Source: Drosophila miranda (lineage: Eukaryota > Arthropoda > Insecta > Diptera > Drosophilidae). From it: DNA of 64,000 nucleotides. Location of the stretch: contig NC_046673.1 in NCBI RefSeq assembly GCF_003369915.1, positions 16,662,001-16,726,000 on the forward strand, in the 5' to 3' direction. Below the pieces are notes generated by a model. That model saw only the letters and a program-made list of their open reading frames with translations. It was not told the origin of the DNA and made no database searches. The first letter of the stretch is position 1. Every line of letters begins with the position of its first letter. Positions 19,968 through 31,600 of this stretch are shown here, piece after piece. The translations under genes and the position numbers were made by a program.

Positions 19968-22900
19968 ATGAATTCCGAGCATGGGTAGGCCTACACAACC
20001 GGCTTCAGTTACCTCTTACTCCTCTCTCTAACATCCCATTCTCTATCCCTCTGTCGCCCCAAAAACAGATTCAATCCAGCCTTCAATATGGCCACCATAC
20101 GGCAGGCATTTACAGAGGCGGTTGAGAGAGGTAAGTGAAGAGAACGAGTACGAGTACGAGGACGAGGAGTGCATTCGATTAATTATCTTGATCATCCAAC
20201 CTCCCACACGCACACACAGTCAGAATGCCCACGCCCACACGCCTGCGCGATCTCATCCGACAGATTCGCGCCGCCCGCACTGCGGCCGAGGAGCGTGCCG
20301 TTGTCAACAAAGAGTGCGCCTACATACGGAGCACATTCCGGGAAGAGGACTCTGTCTGGCGGTAGGTCTGCCCCTCACATATAGTATGATACATAATTGC
20401 ATACCGGCTAATAACTGCTTTCGTTGTGGACTTGCAGCTGTCGCAACATTGCCAAGCTGCTGTACATACACATGCTCGGCTATCCGGCTCACTTTGGACA
20501 ACTGGAGTGCCTTAAGCTGACGGCCAGCACGCGATTTACAGACAAGCGAATCGGTTATCTGGGGGCCATGCTGCTGCTAGATGAGCGGCAAGATGTACAC
20601 CTGCTGATCACGAATTGTTTGAAGAAGTAATTCCAGAAGTTCTGAAACATTCGAACCCAATTTTAATCCACTTATCTTTCAGTGACTTGAACAGCTCGAC
20701 ACAGTTTGTGGTCGGCCTGGCGCTGTGCACATTGGGTGCCATTGCCTCGCCAGAGATGGCACGAGATTTGGCCAGCGAAGTGGAGCGTCTGATGAAATCC
20801 CCGAATACGTACATCCGAAAGAAGGCAACGCTGTGCGCCTTTCGTGTGATTCGTCGGGTGCCCGAGCTGATGGAGATATTCCTGCCGGCGACGCGTTCAC
20901 TGCTCAGCGAGAAGAATCATGGTGAAGTCCCCAAACAAAACATATCCCGTATCCTCAATGCTAACCATCCCCCCTCCCCCTGTTTTGCAGGAATTTTGAT
21001 CACTGGCGTAACGCTCATCACGGAAATGTGCGAGAACAGCTCCGACACGCTAATGCACTTCAAGAAGGTAAGCCCCAGGTGTGCCCCAGGAATAACGTGT
21101 GTCCCCGCCCGACCCACAGCAGAGGCTACATCTACTACTCCTACTCCTAATACTACTACTACTACTACTAATGCTGCAGCTGCTGCTCGTGGTACCTTCC
21201 ATATGACTCGTATTATGTTTTTTGTCATATTCTTTTCCCTCTTTTGTTTAATTTATTAATTGTTTTTGTGGCGCTCGAAAATAAACACCCTAAACGGGCT
21301 GGCGTCGAATCGTTTTGTGGCCCGTCGCGCGGCCTTATAGCTGTAGTTGTATAAAGCCAAGCTCTAACCCTATATATCGCCCCTCCCCATATCTATATAT
21401 CTTTATTCTTTAATTTGCAAAATTACACACAAACATTCCTTTTTTCTGTTCCCGGATCTTGTGTTTTTTGAATCAAACAACCTGTATACTTACAATTTTA
21501 ATGCTTGTTTGTTTTTGATCGAATACCGCGCAAACACAAAATGAAATTTGTTGTAATTTGCTTGCCAGGATAGCGGAAATCGAGAGGTATGATCGTTTGT
21601 GCCTACTAGAAATATTCCTATATAAAACGCCTCCCTCTCTCTCTCTCTCTATGTGTCTCTCTCTATACATACGCCTATAACTATATTTTTTCAACCAGTT
21701 TTTGTCTGTTGCCTATGTATATGTCTTGATAAATGTCGCGGTAAATGTGAAACAAAATTTAATTACGCTTGAAACGATTATCACTCATGCTTTGTACTGC
21801 TTTGTGGCTGCGATCGGACTTACGGACAGTATCACGTGCAGGGTTTATCCGTCTGGCATTGCCATCCGTCTGTTTGAGTGTGGCATTGCCAAGGTGCTTT
21901 CGAGTCGAGCCTTGCCAACAGTATATTTGAACACGGCATTGCGAAGGGTCTATTTGAGCGTGGCACATTGATGCTCGACTCGAGACGCACAAGCGAATGC
22001 TGCAAAAGAGAATCCCTGAGAAAGCCCCACCGCTGCTTTCTTTGATCGTGATTTTGGCAGTAATCCTTTCACGCACAGTCCGCGTTTTGCCAGCAGAACG
22101 TATAATAAGGACGATTGATATTCCGAAACAAGTAATTTCTAAGCGATTAAAAGACGTATACATATGTAATAGAATTCCACTTTTTAGCAGTTTTTTTGTA
22201 GATCTACTATTTTTTGTTGTTTGGTAGGAATCTCTCTCTCTCTCCCCACCAACACCTGTACCCGTACCCCCTGTACATAGAGTTTTTTTTGGACCTCCGA
22301 AAGGTTTGAGGTCTCTCCGTTTGGTTTGCACCTCTCTGTTTTCCCTTAAGCACCCTACAAAGACCCACGCACACACACCACACCACACCAGACACGCTCT
22401 CGCTCTTGCACACTCTTAAAAAGACACACTAGTATGAGTACTTTCCGCATTTCTCCCGTCGAATAGCGTGTACCGCTTTTGAACCCCGAAAACTAATACG
22501 TTCTACACAAACAGATCGTCCCGAATCTAGTGCGCATACTGAAGAATCTTATTCTGGGCGGCTATTCGCCAGAGCACGATGTGAGCGGTGTGAGCGATCC
22601 GTTCCTGCAGGTGAAGATACTGCGCTTGCTGCGCATATTGGGCCACAATGATCCGGATGCTTCGGAGGCGATGAACGATATACTGGCACAGGTGGCGACC
22701 AACACGGAGACGAGCAAAAATGTGGGCAACACCATACTCTATGAGACAGTGCTCTCCATAATGGATATACGGTGAGGCTTGCTGCTTTTAATGGATTCCA
22801 AAATACTTATATGTCTCTCTTTGGGCAGCTCGGAGGGTGGCCTACGTGTCCTGGCTGTGAATATACTGGGACGATTCCTACTCAATTCGGACAAGAACAT

Positions 22901-25093
22901 ACGCTACGTGGCACTGAATACGCTGCTCCGCACTGTCCATGCGGACACGTCGGCTGTGCAACGGCATCGCACCACCATATTGGAGTGTCTCAAGGATCCC
23001 GATGTGTCCATTCGTCGCCGGGCAATGGAATTGTCGTTTGCCCTGATCAATGCACAAAATATACGTACAATGACCAAGGAGCTGTTACTGTTCCTCGAGA
23101 AGGCCGATGCGGAGTTTAAGGCTCAATGCAGTTCTGGCATGATCTTGGCCGCCGAACGCTATTCGCCCAATACGCGCTGGCATTTGGACACACAGCTGAG
23201 TGTCCTGATTGCCGCTGGGAATTATGTGCGCGACGATGTGGTATCCTCTACTATACAGCTGGTCTCCAGCAGCCCTGTGTTGGAGCAGACATACATCACG
23301 AATCGTTTCTGGGAATCGCTGCAGGTGGCAAACCATTGCGAGGATAAGCAGCCATTGTTGCAGGTTGCCGTCTGGGCCATAGGCGAGTACGGGGATCTCT
23401 TCATGTATGGCTCAAATGAGGATGGTGAGTGGATATCTCGAATGATTAGCAGTAGATTGTGCTGGAATTTAATTTATCAAATTGCTTTGTCTTTTTTTCA
23501 GAGTTTGAACGTCCCTCTGAGAGCGATCTGATCGCCATGTATCATAAGTTTTTAACCTCTGCTCAAGTTTCGACCACAAGCAAGCAATATGCCCTGGTCT
23601 CCCTAGCCAAGCTAAGCACGCGTCTGCAGCAATGCGTGGAGTAAGTAGCCCTCTAGTCCCCAACGATCTCCTCTCTAATCCTTTGCCTGTCCTTAGGGAA
23701 GTCCAAGCTCTGATCACCTCGTTTGGCAGCCATCTCAATGTGGATCTGCAGCAGCGAGGCGTGGAATTCACACAACTCTTTGGCCACTATAAGCATCTGC
23801 GTCCGGCGCTGCTCGAAAAGATGCCGGCCATGCAGATCAGTCGCATAAGCTCGCAGAATGGCGAGAGCGGCGGCTCTTTCGATGACAACAGTCCAGATGT
23901 CATCGAGAATGGTGTGGAGGGAGGGGGCAACGTTGGTGTCGGACATTCACTTATCGAAAGCAATATGAATATGCTGGGTGACAATACGGTAAAGGATGCC
24001 ATCTATCCTCCATCTATTCCATCTCTTAACCATTATATTCTCTTCTTTCAGAACATTCTGCTGGATCTATTGGGCAGCACAGATCTGTCGGCGGGCGCCA
24101 GTGATCTGGTGGCAGCCACCGATCTGTCCAATGCCGTGCATAAAAAGAACTCGCGGAATGCCAATGACATTGGCGTGGCCGTGTCCAATAACCAGGATCT
24201 GTTGGATTTACTTGACCTGGATATGACGGCGCCTGCGACTGTCACAGCGACGGCGCCAGGTGCGGGCGGTATCATGCTGGATCAACACCATACGAGTGCG
24301 GCCAACATGAATACCATGCTGGGCGGCCTGGATCTGGGTGGCTTTGGGGGTCTTGATGGCTCTGGCAGCATACCCATAAATGGCAATGATCTGGTGGCCA
24401 GCATGCTGGGTATTGTTTCCGCCGCCGCCGCAGCACCACCAGCAGCAGCAGCAGCGGATGGCAATGGCAGCAGTCTGCTGGGCGATCTAAATCCCACAGC
24501 AGCCTCCAACAATGTGACAGTGGTGCCTATATATTCTTAGTTTTGACCGTATTTGTAATGCTAATTAATTGTTTTTTTGATAGCCACCGCAGGGACCCAA
24601 GCTGACGGCGCTGGACAAGAACGGTTTGTTGGTGCAACTGGTGCCGGTTACGGGCAATGATTGCATGCGGATCTATATGACGACCACAAACGGCTCAGAC
24701 AATACATTAGAGCAATATTTGCTAAAGGTACGATCGATGCCTCCTCCTCCTCCTCCTCTCCCTCTCCCTGTCTCTTTCTCTGACTCAGTCGTTCTCTTTT
24801 TGGTTAACAGGCGGCCGTTCAAAAGAGTTTCCAGCTGCAAATGCTGACGCCCTCGGGTAACCTGCTGCCGCCGGGCGGTGTTATCACGCAGGAAATGCGC
24901 GTTGTGGCCACATCAAATGTGAGTCTCCACGGTTCTCCAAGAGCTATCTCTATAATTTAACTGTCTTTAATCTAATTTCCAGTCGGTATTGCGTATGCGT
25001 TTACGTATTCAGTATGCGCTCGATGGCCAGCAGCTCGTGGAGCAGACGGAGGTCAGCGGCTTTCCAGAGCAGCAGCCAGGAACAGCGGAATAA
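19968..25093 (+). CDS. AP-1gamma: AP-1 complex subunit gamma (gamma-adaptin)
   Basis: Large subunit of the clathrin adaptor AP-1, which sorts cargo between trans-Golgi and endosomes. Coding exons: 19968-19984, 20069-20130, 20220-20361, 20438-20626, 20683-20921, 20991-21067, (21569-21586 optional), 22515-22771, 22829-23424, 23502-23640, 23697-23988, 24052-24513 or -24522, 24584-24727, 24811-24918, 24983-25093. All are in phase; about 944-947 residues. The adaptin trunk covers roughly residues 25-600 ([40 protein letters not shown]-type [18 protein letters not shown]). A Gly/Ala/Asn-rich hinge follows with clathrin-box motifs ([15 protein letters not shown] near residue 720, LLGDL). The last 120 residues are the ear domain that binds accessory proteins. 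The donor after the hinge exon is weak (GTGACA or GTGCCT); reading through it ends the protein at TAG 24538 without the ear. Confidence 0.95.
21569..21586 (+). other. AP-1gamma: Candidate 18-nt microexon of AP-1gamma
   Basis: Inside the 1.45-kb intron 21068-22514, the sequence TTGCTTGCCAG precedes 18 nt encoding DSGNRE, followed by the donor GTATGA. It is phase 0 at both ends, between residues HFKK and IVPNLVRI. Inclusion would insert six polar residues in the trunk. Confidence 0.45.
21866..21976 (+). repeat. Three imperfect 28-30-bp repeats in an AP-1gamma intron
   Basis: Units begin near 21868 (CTGTTTGAGTGTGGCATTGC), 21924 (ATATTTGAACACGGCATTGC) and 21948 (CTATTTGAGCGTGGCACATT). The block is flanked by CGAGTCGAG- and CTCGACTCGAG-like elements. 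No ORF or known element is recognised. Confidence 0.5.
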
Positions 25094-25593
25094 AAGAGTG
25101 TAACTTGTATTAAAGCAAAATTAGCCTAATATATCTAAAAAGAAAAGGAAAACAAACGCAAAGAAACGGAAAAACTCAAAAGAGAAGAAGGAACAGAACA
25201 GAAACAGAAGCAGCAGGAAATTATGGAAAAACGAGCAACAATTCTAAAAGCTAACACACACACACACACTGTGGTTGTCACACATTTATTGTAAATTAAG
25301 TTAACACACACAAACACAATCGAAACTAGATTTCGGATTGGCGCCCAGCGTTGCCAGACTGTTTTGTCTCCAGTCCAGCGCCCAAGCAAAAACGGGCCAG
25401 CCCTTTCGTATTTGTTTGCTAATTTATTTATATATATACTGTACTACATAGATTTCTTGTCAGATTTTAAAAAACACACACATTCTTTGTCCAATAACTT
25501 GTCCTATTTTCTTGTGTTTGAGCATTCTGTATCGTGTGTAATTTGTTTTTTGTGTGTGTTTAAAAGACAACTTTCAGTTTTAATTTATAAGAC

Positions 25594-25599
25594 AATAAA
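25594..25599 (+). terminator. Poly(A) signal of AP-1gamma
   Basis: AATAAA about 500 nt below the stop codon, after a CA-repeat-containing 3' UTR. An earlier AATAAA directly overlaps the stop region (25090) and is too close to be used. Confidence 0.5.
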
Positions 25600-26186
25600 A
25601 GTCAAACCTTATAAATAGCCCCCCAGAAACTAAAGTAAACAGGCGACTAAAGAGAAATTGTATTAAAAAGCATAAAACAGACAGACAACAAGAAGAGACG
25701 TATCGGAAATTGTGTAGCAAAAGGCATTTAAGGGAAAAAGCTTAGCATTTTAAATGAAATGAAAATGGGAACGAGACGCGGTATGAAATGAAATGTTGAA
25801 TGGCCATTTGATAAAGAATCCATAGAAGCACTTTGTTAATTCTATTTATAATGCAATTGTGCCCCCAAATGGTTTTTGTTGTTTTTTTTTTTTGATAGAA
25901 CAATGTCGAAAAGGAACAGCGGAAGATCAGGTTCTTGCAGGGAAAGAGTTTCAGCTTCAGCCCCAGCCCCAGCAGGAGCAGCGCATCCATCGAGTGGATA
26001 AGGCCTCTGATATATACATTCATGTACACACAAAAAACAAATATGTATATTGTTATTTCCTGTGAGCACGTACTTAAAGTCGATAAAAGGAGCTGAAACG
26101 GAGAAAGGAAGGAAAGAAACCAGAAAAGCACTGTGGAAAAACTAGATACTATCTTTAATAAATATACACACAAAACACTTAAACCT

Positions 26187-26270
26187 ACATATATATATAT
26201 ATATGTGTATATATATATATACATATAACTATATATATATATATATGTATATATATATACATATAACTGA
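26187..26270. repeat. Compound AT/ATGT microsatellite
   Basis: (AT)n tracts interrupted by GTGT, ACATATAACT and GTAT units; a second (AT)n run lies at about 26484-26520. Intergenic, downstream of AP-1gamma. Confidence 0.85.
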
Positions 26271-27219
26271 ATAGTTTGGCTGGCTGGAGGCGAGCTGTGG
26301 AATGAGAATGGGAGGGGATGGGCATGATCGGGGGCATCGGAAAGCAAAGAAAATCCATTAACTATTATTACTATTATTATTATGATTATAAATGAATTAT
26401 GCAGCTGTATGAGAGAGAGAGAAATAATAATAACATTAACATATTGTACAATATATTATTATTTTTGTATTATTATCATTTTTTATATATATATATAACA
26501 CATATATAGTATATATATATTCAATCAACCTTTTGAGTCGAAATAAACAAAACGATTTTGTTTTATCGAAGGACACGACAGCCCCAGACTATCTTCTGGT
26601 CGGTATCAACGACTGATACTGGAAATTCAGTGAGAATTCAGTGGAGCTAAATGCCTTTTTTGCTTCGAGAATTACTCTTTGACAGATGGCGTCAGAGACA
26701 CGTACAAACTAGTGGAAAAGAGAATGCCCAGGTATGCACTAACAAAATTCAGGTCGTGGGTGAATGCTGCCATTTGACGCTCAAAAGCTATGGGAATCAC
26801 TTGGCTCGAAGTACCTCCTGGCAGTAATTTCACCTAATAAATTCTTAAGCACTTCGTACATGGGGCTGCCCGTGTGGCAAGCCAAAATTAAGATCCAGTA
26901 AGAAAGCGCGCTAAAGTTAATAAAACTTTGAAGATTACACACCTAATAAAACTATATCTTAAAAACTAAAGGCAATTAGGCAGAGATTATGACACACAGC
27001 CATCTATGTACATTTGTATATTTTGTTACTATAGAACCTTGGTTCGATTGATTGGTTTGATTCGTCATATTCCTGAGAAGCTCTTCATAACATAGCGACT
27101 ATTTTCAATAGATAAAGACACTATACCGACATGACTGTATCAACTCGTTATCAACAAACTCCTATAAATTATTTAATATATTAAATATTCATAGTCAAAT
27201 TGGATAGGCTCCTTATATG

Positions 27220-27850
27220 ATGCCGCACGGCATAGGACGAATGTTGCTCTCGTGTGTTTGGTGTGAAGTCATTATTATAACCAAAAGGAAGAAATCAATT
27301 TGTAGTGGCTAGGAAACGCCGTCCACGCGCTTACTCCTTCTCTCACACACACTCTTCGTCGTGCAATGTGTGCACGCTTTGGCGGAGGAGAGCCATACTG
27401 ACTGAGTATCGGGTATAAATGTAAAGTCGCGGCCGTAGCTACGGCTCACAGCGACAGAGCGTTCGGTCGTCGCTTGGCTTTTGCCCGCTAAATGCTCTTT
27501 TCTGAGTCCGTCTGCGAGCATTTAGCGAGACTTCACATATCGCTCGCTCGGACTTGTATCGTTGGTAAGTCCGTTTACGAACAAACATTCTATGATAGTT
27601 ACGTTTTACTATCGTTTTTTGGTCCACTGGGTCCACAGCAATAAAATAGGCGAGGGACCAGAATAACAGACACCAAATAAAGGAGACAAAACAAGGCCCA
27701 TAAGAGCAGAAAATACGCAGCTGGTAGAATATATTAAACTGAGAATAATCTTACAAGACGACACAGGATCTCTTGTCCTCGGTTGGATATGCTCGATAGA
27801 TATGCATATGTATGAATGCACACCCTGTGGTTTACAGAATTTTTAAGATT
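27220..27850. mobile_element. Possible fragment of an LTR-type or other mobile element
   Basis: GC-richer island in AT-rich intergenic DNA. It contains GAGTATCGGGTATAA (27405-27419), the same boundary string as the DINE-1-like copy at 1394-1408. It also holds a 14-bp palindrome (27432-27445) and a 12-bp inverted repeat (27486-27497 with 27516-27527). Next come many CGCTCG/GTCGTCGC motifs like a retroelement leader, then TTTTTTGGTCCACTGGGTCC (27615-27634), which could be a primer-binding region. No gag or pol ORF is present. The element class is uncertain. Confidence 0.3.
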
Positions 27851-28613
27851 TGTGACTCAAATTGGCTACATTGTACTAAAAATCAAGAATGCTTTTTCTA
27901 TCTTGAGTAACAATAATTGATTTTTATGCTACTAGTAAAACGTTCTTACTTGTTTCATCTTTATTTTGGGCTTCCTTTCAAGCATAATATTCCATCGCAT
28001 GCTGAATACACTCCAGTAATCGCATACAAGCGATCCGATTACTCCACGCTCTCTCTCTCTCTGTCTATCCTTCTGAGTAACGGCCCCCGGAAAGTAGACT
28101 ATGAAAAAAGGGAAAGCCATGGTCCCACGTGGCGGCTGGCGTGTAAATCACTGCCACAAGTCGCTCGGGCTGTCAGTCACTAAGATAGACGAATAAATAC
28201 TTGGAAGTCCCACCGTCATCGTACCCTGCCGTACCCCCGACAGACGTAATCGTAATCCTAATCCTTGGCCAAATCCCCACACAGCAGCAGCAGCAGCAGC
28301 AGGAAAGTGTAACAAAATGCGAATAATGGAAATCATCGCTGGATATCGGGATGTCTCACGGCTGTCAATTGCAGGACTAGCGGGCCACAGCTGTGTCTAG
28401 GATTTTTTTGGGGCCGGCGAGAGCACGACGGCTCATCGGCCCTCATCGGGCCCGCTCCCACTCTCTCATTTTGTGGGTGTATGGGGTAACCTTTGGTAAG
28501 GTTAAATGTGAACAGCGGAACCCGCGAATTGTGCCACGCCAAAACAGAGATGCGACGCCCAAACAGCAGTAGCAGCTCGTCCTTGTTCTCAGCAGCTCGT
28601 TTCCTGCCCTTTG

Positions 28614-28645
<32 letters not shown>

Positions 28646-31600
28646 GGGCGAGGCGGGACAACGTGTAGAGGCGCCGACGCATTGAGGGATATGGATATGG
28701 ATACGCTTTTATCCTTTGCATCCAACTCGACCACGACCACGACGACGGCCGCCTCGGCACAAGTTCGCTTCGAACGTGTTGGCTTGCAACCCGGTTCGAT
28801 GACTGTCAGTGGTGCTCCTGTATCCACTCACCCTGCTGCCCTGCATCCGGGCTTGTGTTGGCTTTGGCTATAAACAGCATCAGCATCTATGTATATCTAT
28901 GCCACGGCTGCCACTGCCACTGCCACTTCCCCCCCGCCCCCTCCCTCAGCAGCTGCTGTCAAGGGCGTAGTGAAAATACTTGACTCGGTGCGGGGCCTGC
29001 CCCGAAGGGGTGGGCTGTTATAGAATGATTGAGATTAGTTTCCATTTCTTAATTGAAAAGTTGCTCTAATCTTTTGATATTTGTGGAAAATTTGTTTCAA
29101 TATTGATATGAATTTTGTGCTGCAAGTCGAGGCCGCCTGCCGCCTGCTGCCTGCTGCCTGCTGCCTGCTGTTAACCCCCGTGGCACTACGCCCCCGCATG
29201 ACTGCTCTCCATGGTACGGTACATCAATCGCCCTTCGGGCTGCTGCTTCTGATGCTGCTTCTGATGCTGCTGCTGTTGCTGTGGCCTCTGCTGTTGTATT
29301 CCCTGGGCCTCCTCACTCCCACTTGCCCACTCCCCCCCCCCTTGTTTGCGCCTCCTGGCACTCTGGGAGGAAAAAAGTAATTTTGTGCAACGATGCGACG
29401 ACCCTTGGCCAAAAACGACACAAAAAAACAACAACGGCAGCAGCAGTGGCTACAGAAAGAACAACAAGAATAATAAGGACATCGACAGCGACGAAGATTA
29501 AGATACCCTTGGATATCCATAGAACCAAATGTCAACGATAATGAAAGCTGGTTAGTATATCTTCTAAAAACATACTTTTGAACTGCGATAATGATCTGAT
29601 TTGTTTGAGCTATGAAATCTGCCAGAGTCACAATCTGAAATCTCTTATGTTTGGTCGGTATTTTCCTCAAAAATACTGGACTGTGTCTGTGCAAAAGTTT
29701 CAGATACAAAAATGGACCTGTTTTTGATTTAATAATCTCATCAAGCAGATGTGCATATACATATGCATGTGTGTAATTTCTAGGATCGTAAATTCTATCA
29801 TTCGCTGCAGGGCAAACATCTGTTCAAAGTCGTGATACCCTCTCTACCCTCTGTGTCTCTCGCCCTTGCTCCATCTCTCGTGCAAGGGTACTATATTGAG
29901 AATGTAATGAGAAACCTTTTATGGCACAAACACATGCTCGCTTTTCATGCTCCCCATGCCCCATGCCCCACTCCAGCTGCCCCACCAGTTTTATGGGGGG
30001 GCCAAAGTTATCTTCTCTCGTTTTGCCTTTTAGTCGTAGTCTAATTTTATTTTGTTTGTCGCTTCATCTGCTTCTTACTCTTCTTCCATCTCCACCTCCA
30101 ACTTCTTCGTCTGCTACATTTCCATCTCCATATTCTCGCTCTTCTTTTGTCTACTTAGAATTAATAATTTTTGTTGTTTTTTGTTCATATTTTCCTCTTT
30201 TGCTCCATCCTCTGGGCACTTCTTATTCCTTTTCTTTCTTCTCGGTTTCCATATCTTATTCCTTTTTTTTTCCTTCTCCGTTTCCAACCTCTTATTCATT
30301 TTGTTGTAATACAATATGTTTTTTTTTTTTTTGGAGGTACTCTATATATTTTATTTTGTTTAATTTGTTCTTCTCTTTTGTTTTCTTTTGCTTTTTTTAC
30401 GCTTTTTTTTTTTGGTTGTTGTTTTTAATAATTTATATTACAAAATAAAAATCAAAAAGCCAGGGGCATGGATGGGACTGGGACTGGGACTGGTGGGGGG
30501 GAGGGGGACATACGGGCTTTTTGGAATTTGGCAAATGATTTGGCAGGTGGGCGACCGACCCTCTCACTCTCACTCTACCCCACTCTTTTCTCTTTCATTC
30601 AGCCATCTCTCTCCTTTTCGCCTCCCACCTCTCTATCTTTGTGTGTTTTTTTGTGCCTTTGTGTGGGTGTGGGGGCGTGTCCATTGGGAGCATTGGAGCA
30701 TCTTTATCGAAATAACATTGTAATTGCTTTTTGATAAATGAAGCACGCGCTGCACAACTGACAGCCAACAAAAGCAACTAAAACAAACAGAAGGCGGCGG
30801 AGGGTTGGCGGGGGGAGGGGTATTGGTAGGAGAAGGTGGGGAAATCCCAGGGAGAGGCATAAAAAAACGAAAACAAACTTATAAGAATGCCAGCCCCCCT
30901 AAAGGCGCGATAAACGTACCAGAGATTACCCTGGAATTGAGCAAATATCAGTTTAGTTTTGGAAGACACGATTGGAAGATCTAGATCTAGAAGATATCTC
31001 TTGGAATACCATGATTGGAAGTCACATTCTATTGGATGGGTGGGAAAGGCTCGGAAGGAACGAAGGGTATGGAAAGGAAATCGATTCCAAGGGGTGGAAG
31101 CTGTGGGATATATAGGCGAAGGTAGTGCTAAAATCGTAAGACTTCTCTCTATAAAAACCCTCTTAAGCCCAACCCTTTCGATCTAATGGATCATAAATAG
31201 ATTTAAAAAACAGTACAGCCATGTGTATAAAGATTTTATTGAATCCCGATATTCGTATTCATTCATTATAGGGTATTTCAAGGGTCTGTCTAGTTTGATT
31301 TGTTTCGTCCATCGTTTATGCCCTTGCCCCTAATGGGTATTGGGGTTATAAAAGCAAAATCGCTCGGACGTCTCACTCAAGTGAAGGCAATGCACCAATC
31401 GCATACCCCCAATCCACTCCTAATTCCCATTCTCCTCCACAACCACCACCCTCCTGATCTCTTCTGGGTGCTGCAGCCAGAGAGCGGGTGCAGGGGGGCG
31501 CCCCCCCCCCCCCCGCGCACGCACTCTCTGGGAAGACAATTTAAAATGTTGAAAAATGCTCAGCTAATTGGCAGTTGACAGCGTCGAGAGCCTGGGATTG

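Noticed and set aside
21759-22388. 209-codon minus ORF in an AP-1gamma intron
   Set aside because: It crosses CT-repeat DNA and the repeat block, with poor codon bias; no start context or homology recognised.
28333-28873. Opposed ORFs of 126-164 codons near 28.5 kb
   Set aside because: They run through CT/GT and CAG simple repeats, have no splice or promoter support, and contain runs such as VVVVVV and TTTTTT.
29921-30448. 175-codon plus ORF rich in Phe/Ser/Leu
   Set aside because: Produced by a pyrimidine-rich tract (TTC/TCT/TTT); hydrophobic only by composition.
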